The notes beneath the pieces were generated by a model. That model had not been told where the DNA came from. It searched no databases and saw only the letters and a list, made by a program, of their open reading frames with translations. Positions 1-7,892 of a DNA stretch of 64,000 nt are shown piece by piece. Position 1 is the first letter of the stretch; every line of letters begins with the position of its first letter. The DNA comes from UBA5189 sp040389445. Lineage in GTDB: Bacteria; Chloroflexota; Limnocylindria; Limnocylindrales; CSP1-4. The stretch covers positions 1 through 64,000 of the forward strand of contig JAZJZX010000020.1 of assembly GCA_040389445.1 (NCBI GenBank), read 5' to 3'. Position numbers and translations under genes: made by a program.

Positions 1-104
1 GCTCCGCGCCCGCCCCCCGCGCCGCGCTCCGCCCGCGCCCCGCGGCCCCGCCCGCCTGTCCGCCGAACCCACGCCCGGGGCTCGAGGCGTGCGACACTCC
101 CCCC
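1..104. other. GC-only low-complexity upstream stretch
   Basis: This stretch is almost pure C/G with repeated cgccc-type words. I see no gene, promoter or stem-loop in it that stands out from the composition. Confidence 0.5.
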
Positions 105-1823
105 GTGAGTCGCCCCATGCCTGACCAACCCAGGCGTACCGCCGCGCACCTTCTCGTCGAGTGCCTCGAAGCCGAAGACTGCGAGTACGTCTTCTCGGTC
201 CCGGGCGAGGAAACGATGGACATCCTGGACGCCCTGTCGAGGACGAACCGGATCCGCCACATCACCACGCGCCACGAGCAGGGTGCTGCGTTCATGGCGG
301 ACGTCTACGGCCGGCTGACCGGTCGCGCCAGCGTTGCCATGTCCACCCTCGGGCCCGGAGCCACGAACCTGTTGACCGGGATCGCCGATGCGTACCTGGA
401 CAGGGCTCCGATGGTCGCGATCACCGGTCAGGCAGGCTCGGACAAGTTGCACAAGGAAGCCCACCAGGTCGTCGACATTGTCCGCATGTTCCAGCCGGTC
501 ACGAAGTGGAACACGCGCGTCGAGCGCGTCGACGCGATCCCGGAAATCGTCCGCAAGGCCTTCCGAATCGCCACCCTGGAGAAGCCGGGCCCGACGCACA
601 TCGAACTTCCCGAGAACCTCGCGGCGATGGCTCCCGAGTCGGGCGACGCGGCCCGCCCGCTGACCCCCGGCCGCACCTACTTTCCGGAGCCGACCATCGA
701 GGCCATCGAGCACGCGGCGAAGCTCCTCGCCGACTCCAGCCGGCCGATCATCCTGGCCGGCAACGGTGTCGTGCGCCGCGACGCATCCGCTGCGCTCCGG
801 GCACTGGCCACGGGCCTGCATGTACCGGTGGCCGTGACCTTCATGGGCAAGGGCGCCATCGACGACCGTTCGCACTTGTCCCTCATGGCCGTGGGATTGC
901 AGGCGCGCGACCACGTCCTCGCGGGGTTCGATCGGGCCGATCTCGTGATCTGCGTCGGCTACGACCTGGTGGAGTACGCGCCGGCGCACTGGAACCCGGA
1001 CAGGATGAAGCGGATCATCCATATCGACACGCAACCGGCCGAGGTGGACGCTGCGTACCAGCCCGAGGTGGAGCTCGTCGGCGACATCGACGGGACACTC
1101 CGGCGGCTCCTGGAGGCCGTGCTGCCGCGCGGTGTCGGCGGACGCGACGCCGCCGCGCGCCATGCCTCGAAGGAGATCGTGGCCAACACGGACCTGCGGA
1201 CGGCGCTCCTCGAGGACCTGCTGGCCGGCGAGCACGATCAGGGGTTTCCGATCAAGCCCCAGCGGGCGATCCACGAGATGCGACGCGCGCTCGGGCCCCA
1301 CGACATCGTGGTCAGCGACGTCGGCGCCCACAAGGTCTGGGTGTCGCGGCTGTATCAGGCGTATGAGCCGAACACGGTCATCATCTCGAACGGGTTCGCC
1401 GCGATGGGGATCTCCCTGCCGGGCGCCATTGCCGCCAAACTGGTCCGCCCGGACCGCAAGGTCATTGCCCTGTGCGGTGACGGCGGCTTCCTGATGAACT
1501 CGCAGGAACTCGAAACGGCCAGGCGGATCGGGACCAATGTCGTTGTCGTGGTGTGGCGTGACGACGGCTACGGCCTGATCGACTGGAAGCAGCGCAACGA
1601 GTTCGGCCGGCCTTTCGGGGTCGAGTTCGGCAACCCGGATTTCGTGGCCTACGCCCGGTCGTTCGGAATCGCGGGCTTCCGGCCCAGCTCGGCGGACGAT
1701 CTCTATCCGACGCTCATGAAGGCACTTGCCGTCGACGGGCCGGCGCTGGTCGAGGTGCCCATCGACTACCGCGAGAACCTCCGTCTCACGGAGCACCTCG
1801 GGGCACTGTCCGGAATGGCGTAG
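105..1823 (+). CDS. Acetolactate synthase-like ThDP-dependent enzyme
   Basis: The 572-residue protein has the three-domain plan of the acetolactate synthase/benzoylformate decarboxylase family. The N-terminal pyrimidine-binding domain carries RHEQGAAFMAD, with the catalytic Glu of the family. The C-terminal ThDP/metal-binding motif starts at GDGGFLMNSQELE (about residue 456) and ends in VVVWRDDGYGLI. That last segment is closer to the VWND of catabolic, FAD-independent AlsS enzymes than to the NN-type anabolic enzyme, so a pyruvate-condensing or other 2-oxoacid role is likely but not fixed. No regulatory small subunit lies next door, which also argues against the standard ilvB-ilvN pair. I take the GTG at 105; an ATG four codons later (117) is an equal alternative. 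It stands alone, with a scaffold gap downstream. Confidence 0.85.
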   Translation: MSRPMPDQPRRTAAHLLVECLEAEDCEYVFSVPGEETMDILDALSRTNRIRHITTRHEQGAAFMADVYGRLTGRASVAMSTLGPGATNLLTGIADAYLDRAPMVAITGQAGSDKLHKEAHQVVDIVRMFQPVTKWNTRVERVDAIPEIVRKAFRIATLEKPGPTHIELPENLAAMAPESGDAARPLTPGRTYFPEPTIEAIEHAAKLLADSSRPIILAGNGVVRRDASAALRALATGLHVPVAVTFMGKGAIDDRSHLSLMAVGLQARDHVLAGFDRADLVICVGYDLVEYAPAHWNPDRMKRIIHIDTQPAEVDAAYQPEVELVGDIDGTLRRLLEAVLPRGVGGRDAAARHASKEIVANTDLRTALLEDLLAGEHDQGFPIKPQRAIHEMRRALGPHDIVVSDVGAHKVWVSRLYQAYEPNTVIISNGFAAMGISLPGAIAAKLVRPDRKVIALCGDGGFLMNSQELETARRIGTNVVVVVWRDDGYGLIDWKQRNEFGRPFGVEFGNPDFVAYARSFGIAGFRPSSADDLYPTLMKALAVDGPALVEVPIDYRENLRLTEHLGALSGMA

Positions 1824-1845
1824 TCCGGCCCTTTCCCTTTCGGGC

Positions 1846-2055
1846 CCGCCGACGACGGCCCCTGCGTCCGCCGCGTCCCCTGCGTCCGCCGCGTCCCCTG
1901 NNNNNNNNNNNNNNNNNNNNNNNNNNNNNNNNNNNNNNNNNNNNNNNNNNNNNNNNNNNNNNNNNNNNNNNNNNNNNNNNNNNNNNNNNNNNNNNNNNNN
2001 CCGCCGACGACGGCCCCTGCGTCCGCCGCGTCCCCTGCGTCCGCCGCGTCCCCTG
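1846..2055. repeat. Scaffold gap flanked by identical 55-bp sequence
   Basis: Positions 1901-2000 are 100 N, the conventional placeholder for a gap of unknown size. The 55 bp before it (1846-1900) and after it (2001-2055) are identical, each ending in two copies of an 18-bp unit (cctgcgtccgccgcgtcc). The assembler probably stopped in a tandem repeat; the true gap may be short, absent, or a longer repeat array. Confidence 0.9.
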
Positions 2056-2062
2056 GGCGACG

Positions 2063-4558
2063 TCAGGGTCTGCTGAATGGACCGGGCACGTGGCCGGCCA
2101 GCACCGAGGCCGCGGTCGGCACCGACGCTGCCATCGCCGGCGTGATGTCGAACGAAGGCCGCGTGGGCGTCGGCCGCGTGGGCGATGGCCGGTCCGGCGA
2201 CGGCAGGTCGGGCGAGGGCCGCACCGGCAATGTCCGGTCGGGCGATGGCCGTCGCGACACACCGTCATCCCTCGGGGGGCCTGACGGTCCGGCCAGCGCG
2301 TCGAGGTCAACGTCGGCCGAGTCCAGGGTGGCAGCCGGCCTGCCCAGCAGGTACCCCTGTCCGGCGTCGATGTCCAGCTGACGGATCATCTGGAGCTGCG
2401 CGGCGGTCTCGACGCCTTCGGCGATCGTCAGGGCTCCCCAGCGTCGAGCGAGGTCGACGAGCGTGGTGAGCACCGAGAGCGTCTGCTGCTCGCCTGCCCC
2501 GCCCTGGACCAGCGAGAGGTCGATCTTGACGACATCGAACCGGAACTGGCTGAGCAGCCGAAGGCCGGCGTTCCCGGCTCCGACGTCATCTGCGGCGATG
2601 CGCACGCCGGCCTCCTGGAGGGCGTGGATCGTGGCCCGCAGGCGGTCGGCATCGCGAATGGCGTCACGCTCCGTCAACTCGAGGAGCACGCGCTCGGGCG
2701 CCATCCCATGGCGTCGGAGAATGGCCAGGAACGTCGAGGCGTTGAACTCCGGCGCCTCGAAGCTTCGGGGCGACACGTTGAGGCTGATCAGGGTTTCGAG
2801 CGGGATCGCATGCGCACCCCGGAGCACGACATCGAGCGCCGCTCGATCGAGGTCGAGGACGCGTCCGGCAATCTCCGCGCCATCGAAGAGTGCACCCGTG
2901 TGCGGAAATCCGGAGGCCGTATCCACGCGGACGAGGCCCTCGTAGCCGAGGATTCGACCGGTCGGCAGGTGGACGATGGGCTGGTAGACGGCGCTGAGGC
3001 CCCCGGATTCGATGACGGCGGAAATCGACGCCGAGAGCTCGGCCCGCATCCCCTCGTCGACGTGACCATGATCGATCGACGGGTCGTACACGGACACGAT
3101 CGTGCGGCCGGCCCGCTTCCCCCGGTAGAGTGCGGCATCCGCCTGGGCGGTCAATTCGACGCGTGTCTGGCCCAGCTCAGGGCACGACGTCACGCCCGCG
3201 CTGAAGGAGATGGCACCTCGGTACCGCCCGGTCGCGCGATCCTCGAGCCCGCGACTGAGGATCCGGCGCGCGGTGAGCGCGGCGCCGTCGGCATCCGTCT
3301 CGGCCAGCAGCACCGCGAATTCGTCGCCGCCGATCCGGAAGCCCGCGTCGGTTCCCCGGATCGTGCCGCGGATGAGATTGCCGACCTCCACGAGGAGGTC
3401 GTCGCCGACCGCGTGCCCCCGCGTGTCGTTGACGCGCTTGAACTCGTCCACGTCGAGCAGGACGAGCGCGAACCGGTGGCCATGGCGACGAGACTGTTCC
3501 ACCATCCGGGTGAGGGCCTCCTGGAAGGCCCGATGGTTGCCGAGGCCCGTCAGGTGGTCCTGGAGGGCGGCCTGCCGGGCCGACAGGTACAGGCTGTGGA
3601 AGTGGGCTCGCTGCTCCTCCAGGGCCACCGCTGGAGCGAGGATCTGGCGAGCCATCAGCAGGATGAAGATCACCAGCAGGAGCAGCAGGACCGCCAGGAC
3701 CGCGAGCACCGGCAGCGGCAGGACCGCCACGGTCATGGGAGCGCTCCCGACCAGTTGCCAGCCCGGAAGGCCCGGAATGCCGAGCTCCGAGGTCCCGGTC
3801 GCCCTGGTCGAAGGGTCCGCCGTGAACTCGATCGAGGGGGCGTCCCGCATCGCGGTGTCGGAAGTCGTGGTGAGCCCGGCGATTTCGCTGCCCGACGTGT
3901 CGATGACGCTCAACCGGTCGGCCGACGTGATGAAGGCCGTGTTGAGCCAGCCGAGCAGGGAATCGAGTGGCACCGAGGCGATGACCGATCCACCCTGCCC
4001 GGTGTCCGCCGACACGGCGATCGGCACGACGATTTCCAGCCGCGCCACCTCGTCGCCGAGGCTCGCGACGAAACGGAATGGCGAGGCACCCGGTCGCAGC
4101 GCCGGAAGATCGGAGAACGTGCCGGGAGCGTCGCCTGCGCCGACAAGGACGAGCCCGGCGGGATCGGTGATGGCAACGCTGCCGATCATGCGCGACGGGC
4201 GCGCCAGCACGGTGTTGAGTCGTCCCTTGGCAGCCTCCATCGCCTCGCCGCTCGCCTGTGGCCCGAGGATCGCGGCGACGGCCGGGTCGCCCGCGACATC
4301 GAGGAGGGCGGTGCGCACGCCCTCGAGTTCCCGCCACGCTTCGGTGGCCATGTAGTCGCTCTGCGCGGTGAGCCGCTCGCGCTGGGCAACACGCGGATCG
4401 TCCAGCACCGTCCGGGCCAACGGAGCGAGTGCCGCGAGCGGAAGGATGGCTACGGCGATCAACGTCAGGGCGAGGCGGAACTTGACGAGTCGCAAGCCGT
4501 GACGGCCTTCGACGACGTCGTCGAAGGGGGCGCTCGGGTCCGATGGCAGAGGCTGCAT
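2063..4558 (-). CDS. Membrane-bound GGDEF-EAL protein (c-di-GMP turnover)
   Basis: The 831-residue receptor has a first membrane segment at about residues 25-45, an extracytoplasmic Cache-like sensor region to about 260, and a second membrane segment rich in L, V and I. A GGDEF domain follows with an intact RIGGDEFAVLL signature, then an EAL domain. In the EAL domain the signature reads EGLVRV rather than EALVR, but the other catalytic-site blocks are there: LNVSP, ELTERD, ADDVGAG, VKIDLS and AEGVETA. It could therefore both make and degrade c-di-GMP. The start ATG at 4558 has AAAGGGA just upstream; a longer open frame beyond it reads through repeat sequence and is unlikely to be translated. 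The C-terminus after the EAL domain is Pro/Arg-rich and repetitive (about 2100-2260). Confidence 0.88.
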   Translation of the reverse strand: MQPLPSDPSAPFDDVVEGRHGLRLVKFRLALTLIAVAILPLAALAPLARTVLDDPRVAQRERLTAQSDYMATEAWRELEGVRTALLDVAGDPAVAAILGPQASGEAMEAAKGRLNTVLARPSRMIGSVAITDPAGLVLVGAGDAPGTFSDLPALRPGASPFRFVASLGDEVARLEIVVPIAVSADTGQGGSVIASVPLDSLLGWLNTAFITSADRLSVIDTSGSEIAGLTTTSDTAMRDAPSIEFTADPSTRATGTSELGIPGLPGWQLVGSAPMTVAVLPLPVLAVLAVLLLLLVIFILLMARQILAPAVALEEQRAHFHSLYLSARQAALQDHLTGLGNHRAFQEALTRMVEQSRRHGHRFALVLLDVDEFKRVNDTRGHAVGDDLLVEVGNLIRGTIRGTDAGFRIGGDEFAVLLAETDADGAALTARRILSRGLEDRATGRYRGAISFSAGVTSCPELGQTRVELTAQADAALYRGKRAGRTIVSVYDPSIDHGHVDEGMRAELSASISAVIESGGLSAVYQPIVHLPTGRILGYEGLVRVDTASGFPHTGALFDGAEIAGRVLDLDRAALDVVLRGAHAIPLETLISLNVSPRSFEAPEFNASTFLAILRRHGMAPERVLLELTERDAIRDADRLRATIHALQEAGVRIAADDVGAGNAGLRLLSQFRFDVVKIDLSLVQGGAGEQQTLSVLTTLVDLARRWGALTIAEGVETAAQLQMIRQLDIDAGQGYLLGRPAATLDSADVDLDALAGPSGPPRDDGVSRRPSPDRTLPVRPSPDLPSPDRPSPTRPTPTRPSFDITPAMAASVPTAASVLAGHVPGPFSRP

Positions 4559-4665
4559 GCGTCCCTTTGTGGGGCGGAAATCAATGGATATGGGTATCGC
4601 AGGTCGTGGTGCCTGCGCGCAGCCACCTGAATCTCCCACCCGGAACCGGGACTGTTGGTGCTCGG

Positions 4666-4746
4666 GGCGCGGCCTCGGCCCCCGGCGCGGCCTCGTCCCC
4701 CGGCGCGGCCTCGTCCCCCGGCGCGGCCTCGTCCCCCGGCGCGGCC
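4666..4746. repeat. 18-bp GC-rich tandem repeat
   Basis: Four units of ggcgcggcctcgtccccc (the first has one change) run from 4666 to 4737, followed by a half unit. It lies in the gap between the metallo-hydrolase stop and the GGDEF-EAL start, and no gene is visible there. Confidence 0.85.
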
Positions 4747-4760
4747 GCCGGAGCTTCCGG

Positions 4761-5492
4761 CTAGATGCGGACGGTCTCGCCCGGGGCGGGACTGTGGACG
4801 GTGACGGATCCCTGCCCGCGCGCCCCGATGGCGGCCCGAAGCTGGTCCGGCGTGCCGGCCAGCACCGGGAAGGTCCCGTAGTGGATCGGGATGACGTGAT
4901 CCACGCCCAGGAGCTCCACGGCGATCGCCGCTGCCGCGGGATCCATCGTGAAGTGCCCGCCGATCGGGAGCAGCGCGATATCCGGCTTCCACAGGTCGCG
5001 GATGAGGCGCATGTCGCCGAACAGCGCGGTATCCCCGGCGTGGTAGACGCGCGTGCCGTCCTCGAGCTCGACGACGAAACCCGCCGGCTCGCCCAGGTAG
5101 AGCGTGGTCTCCCCGCCGGCATTCCAGTCGCCGGCCGAGTGGTCCGCCGAGGTCATGCTGACGCGGAGGCCGGCCGCCTCGACCGTGCCGCCCTTGTTCA
5201 TCCCGATGACATGGTCCTTGCCCGAGTAGTTTCGCGCCAGCCAGAGCGACATCTCGTGGATGGCCGGCCAGGCCGGGCGCGTTCGGGAGGCGATCTGGAG
5301 CGCGTCGCCGAGGTGGTCGCTGTGTCCGTGCGTGACCAGCAGGAGGTCGCAGCGCTCCACCGCCTCGGGCGCCCGCGTGCTCTTCGGGTTCCCGAACCAG
5401 GGATCGATCAGGACGGTCCTGCCGCCCGGGGTCACGATCTCGATGCAGGCATGGCCGAACCAGGTGATCGCCGTCTCGCCGTCGCGTCGCAT
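4761..5492 (-). CDS. Metallo-beta-lactamase-fold metal-dependent hydrolase (UPF0173-like)
   Basis: The 243-residue protein has the metal-binding HGHSDH motif near residue 55, then further His and Asp ligands (SADHSAGD, YHAGDTALFGD) and a late IPIHYGTFP block. The order and length match the UPF0173 group of the metallo-beta-lactamase superfamily, whose substrate is generally unknown. No signal peptide is seen, so it is cytoplasmic. The ATG at 5492 is chosen because GGAGGT lies at the right distance. It is divergent from the membrane-protein operon that begins at 5587. Confidence 0.85.
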   Translation of the reverse strand: MRRDGETAITWFGHACIEIVTPGGRTVLIDPWFGNPKSTRAPEAVERCDLLLVTHGHSDHLGDALQIASRTRPAWPAIHEMSLWLARNYSGKDHVIGMNKGGTVEAAGLRVSMTSADHSAGDWNAGGETTLYLGEPAGFVVELEDGTRVYHAGDTALFGDMRLIRDLWKPDIALLPIGGHFTMDPAAAAIAVELLGVDHVIPIHYGTFPVLAGTPDQLRAAIGARGQGSVTVHSPAPGETVRI

Positions 5493-5521
5493 GGGGTACC
5501 TCCTCGGCCATGGTATCGAGG

Positions 5522-5563
5522 TGACCGGCCGGACGTGACCGGCCGGACGTGACCGGCCGGACG
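5522..5563. repeat. 14-bp tandem repeat, three copies
   Basis: Three exact copies of tgaccggccggacg fill much of the 94-bp divergent gap between the hydrolase and the membrane protein gene. Each unit holds the palindrome ccggccgg, so it could act as a protein-binding array, or be simple repeat drift. Confidence 0.8.
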
Positions 5564-5586
5564 TGGTCGCACGGTACACTCGCTCG

Positions 5587-6420
5587 ATGCCCGCAGAACG
5601 CATTGCCGAGAACCTCGCCTTCATCAACTGGACGGTCCTCGCCGGCCTCGCGGTCGGGTCGTTCGCGGCGGTCGTCCTCGGGAGGCTGCGAACGGACGCC
5701 ACACGCGGCTATCTCGGCTTCACGGCGGCGTGCTCGGGTCTTCTCGCCTGGCTCGCCGTGCTGTCCGACAATGCATTGCCGGCTTCCGGGACCGCACCAC
5801 TCCTGAACGCCCTGACCTGGGACGACGTGCGGCGAGCGGCGCTGGTGGTCCTCACCGTGCTGGCGATCGCCTATGTCGTCGCGCTCGCCCGTGGTCGTCG
5901 CGCCCCGGCGATCGGCGTCGGGGGGCTGGCGTCGGGGGGCGTTGCGCTGGCGGCCGGAGCGATGGCCTGGGGAGTTACGGGCGTCGGTTCGCTGGCCCTG
6001 TTCGTGCAGCTCTCGCTGCTCGCCGGCGCGACCGGGGGCGTCCTGGCGGCCATGATCCTCGGACACTGGTACCTCGTGACGCCGAAACTCGGGGAGATGC
6101 CGCTGGTCCTCTTCTCGCGCCTGCTCACGGGGATCGTGGCGGCCCAGCTCCTGCTCTTCATCGTGGCCACGGGTGTGGGCATCGGGCCCTCGGGCAGTTC
6201 CGGGTTCGGCGCGCTCACCGGAACGTGGGCCCTGTTCGTGTGGCTCAGGCTGGTCGTCGGGATCGTGTTCCCGCTCGTCGTGAGCTGGGCGGCCATCCAG
6301 ACCGCCCGAACGCGATCGATGGAATCCGCGACCGGGCTCCTCTACATCAGCGTCGGCACGATTGCGTCCGGCACCATCCTCGCGTCCGGGCTCTACTTCG
6401 GAGCCGGACTCCTCGTCTAG
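5587..6420 (+). CDS. Polytopic membrane protein of unknown function
   Basis: The 277-residue protein has about eight hydrophobic segments (for example WTVLAGLAVGSFAAVVL and LLTGIVAAQLLLFIVATGVG) joined by short loops, and no soluble domain. A GHWYLVTPKL segment lies between two of them and gives the only polar conserved-looking stretch. I do not recognise a named family. It heads a plus-strand run: its TAG stop overlaps the ribosome-binding site of the methyltransferase at 6432. The ATG at 5587 was chosen over an in-frame GTG at 5563 because it leaves the tandem repeat outside the gene. Confidence 0.75.
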   Translation: MPAERIAENLAFINWTVLAGLAVGSFAAVVLGRLRTDATRGYLGFTAACSGLLAWLAVLSDNALPASGTAPLLNALTWDDVRRAALVVLTVLAIAYVVALARGRRAPAIGVGGLASGGVALAAGAMAWGVTGVGSLALFVQLSLLAGATGGVLAAMILGHWYLVTPKLGEMPLVLFSRLLTGIVAAQLLLFIVATGVGIGPSGSSGFGALTGTWALFVWLRLVVGIVFPLVVSWAAIQTARTRSMESATGLLYISVGTIASGTILASGLYFGAGLLV

Positions 6421-6431
6421 GAGGCGACGAC

Positions 6432-7094
6432 ATGCGTTCCGACGGCTCGTGGTCCCCGGGCGCGACGGACCTTGACTGGATCGAATCCCTGGCGCGGCCG
6501 CTCCATCCGGCGCTGGCGGCCATGGAGTCCGCCGCGGTACCGACGCGCATTCCGATCCTCGATCGTGACGCGGGACGCATCCTGGGCGCCCTCGCCGCCG
6601 ATCGGCGACGCATCTGCGAGGTCGGGACCGCGATCGGGTATTCCACCCTCTGGATGGCGCTGGGGCAGCCCGAGCAGGGGGTCATCGTCACGATCGATCC
6701 CGACACGGCACGGACCGAAGCGGCCAGGGCCCACTGGCGCTCGGCCGGCATCGCGGACGAGCGGATCGTCGTGATCAACGCGCCGGCGCTCGACGCGTTC
6801 GGCGGCGCGCATCCGGCCCTCAACGGGCCGTTCGACCTCGTCTTCATCGATGCCCTGAAGCATGAATACGGCGCCTATCTGGAGGCCGTCCTGCCTCGCC
6901 TCGTGCCCGGGGCGCTGGTCGTGGCCGACAACGTCCTGTGGGGCGGACGGACTTCAGGTGCGAGGCCTGCCGCGCCCGGCGACGGCACGGAGTCGCTCCG
7001 CGCCTTCTGTGTCCGGGTGCTCGGGGACGAACGGTTCAGCGGATCGATCCTGCCGGTCGGCGACGGCCTCCTCGTCGCAGCCTGGCGCCCGTGA
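6432..7094 (+). CDS. Class I SAM-dependent O-methyltransferase
   Basis: The 220-residue protein matches the catechol/caffeoyl-CoA O-methyltransferase fold. The SAM-binding motif I is ICEVGTAIGYSTLWMA, the acidic end of strand 2 is VTIDPD, and the metal/catalytic block is LVFIDALKHEYGAYL followed by VVADNVLW. In this family Asp, Asp and Asn in those blocks hold the divalent metal, and all appear present. The substrate cannot be told. GGAGG at 6420-6424 supports the ATG at 6432. Its stop overlaps the start region of the MoaD-MoaE gene. Confidence 0.88.
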   Translation: MRSDGSWSPGATDLDWIESLARPLHPALAAMESAAVPTRIPILDRDAGRILGALAADRRRICEVGTAIGYSTLWMALGQPEQGVIVTIDPDTARTEAARAHWRSAGIADERIVVINAPALDAFGGAHPALNGPFDLVFIDALKHEYGAYLEAVLPRLVPGALVVADNVLWGGRTSGARPAAPGDGTESLRAFCVRVLGDERFSGSILPVGDGLLVAAWRP

Positions 7095-7096
7095 CG

Positions 7097-7864
7097 ATGC
7101 GCATCCGGATTCGCCTCTTCGCGGTCCAGCGCGAGCTGGCCGGCGCGCGCGAGGTGGCTGTTGACCTGGAACCCGGTGCCACGGTCGCGGACGCCTGGGA
7201 TGCGCTGGTGCTCCTGCATCCCGTCCTGGCGCCCGGTCGGGGCTCCGTCCGGTTCGCTCGCAACAGCGTCTACGCGGGCGCGGATGAACCCCTGGACGAC
7301 GGTGACGAGGTCGCGATGATCCCGCCGGTGAGCGGCGGCGCCGGGGCTGCGCCACGGACGAGCACGGACGGCGGGCGGATCCTGGAGTTGCGAGCCGAAC
7401 CGTTTGGCGAGGGGCTGGTCCAGGAACTCATCAGCCGGCTCGTCACGACCGCCGATGGAGCCGTGGTGAGCTTTCTGGGGGTGACCCGGGCCACGCCCGG
7501 AACGCCGGCACCGGGGCAGGAGGCCGAAGCGGCTCGCCACGCCGGGCGGGCTGTCGAATCCCTCGACTACGAGGCGCTGGAGTCCCTGGCCCTGCGCGTC
7601 CTGTCGGACATTGCCGACGAGATCCGGGACCGGTTCGGCGTGGAGCGGCTGGCGATCGTCCATCGCACCGGGTCGGTGCCCCTGGGCGAGGCCTCGGTCG
7701 CGATCGTGGCCTGTGCGGCGCATCGCGGCGACGCCTTTGCCGCCGCCGCGTACGCGATCGAGGAGACCAAGGCCCGGGCCCCGATCTGGAAGGCGGAACG
7801 CTTCGCCGACGGCCACGTCTGGATGGGAGCCCCCGCCCGCGAGGGACCGCGCCAGGCCAACTGA
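7097..7864 (+). CDS. Molybdopterin synthase, MoaD-MoaE fusion (MoaX-like)
   Basis: The first ~80 residues are a MoaD-like ubiquitin fold ending in VSGG, the tail that must become a thiocarboxylate. The rest is MoaE, with FLGVTRAT, LDYEALESLAL, IVHRTGSVPLGE and the active-site block TKARAPIWKAE carrying both lysines. Together they form both subunits of molybdopterin synthase, which converts cyclic pyranopterin monophosphate to molybdopterin. In Mycobacterium tuberculosis the similar fusion MoaX is cut after the Gly-Gly; processing here is inferred. A GTG at 7091 overlaps the upstream TGA and is an alternative start. No other moa gene is in the window. Confidence 0.88.
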   Translation: MRIRIRLFAVQRELAGAREVAVDLEPGATVADAWDALVLLHPVLAPGRGSVRFARNSVYAGADEPLDDGDEVAMIPPVSGGAGAAPRTSTDGGRILELRAEPFGEGLVQELISRLVTTADGAVVSFLGVTRATPGTPAPGQEAEAARHAGRAVESLDYEALESLALRVLSDIADEIRDRFGVERLAIVHRTGSVPLGEASVAIVACAAHRGDAFAAAAYAIEETKARAPIWKAERFADGHVWMGAPAREGPRQAN

Positions 7865-7892
7865 TGCGTCGGCGCGCCCGTATCCTCTGTCC

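Noticed and set aside
2624..4630. Long plus-strand frame opposite the GGDEF-EAL gene
   Set aside because: Composition is Arg/Gly/Glu-rich antisense of a gene with intact GGDEF and EAL motifs; typical high-GC shadow frame.
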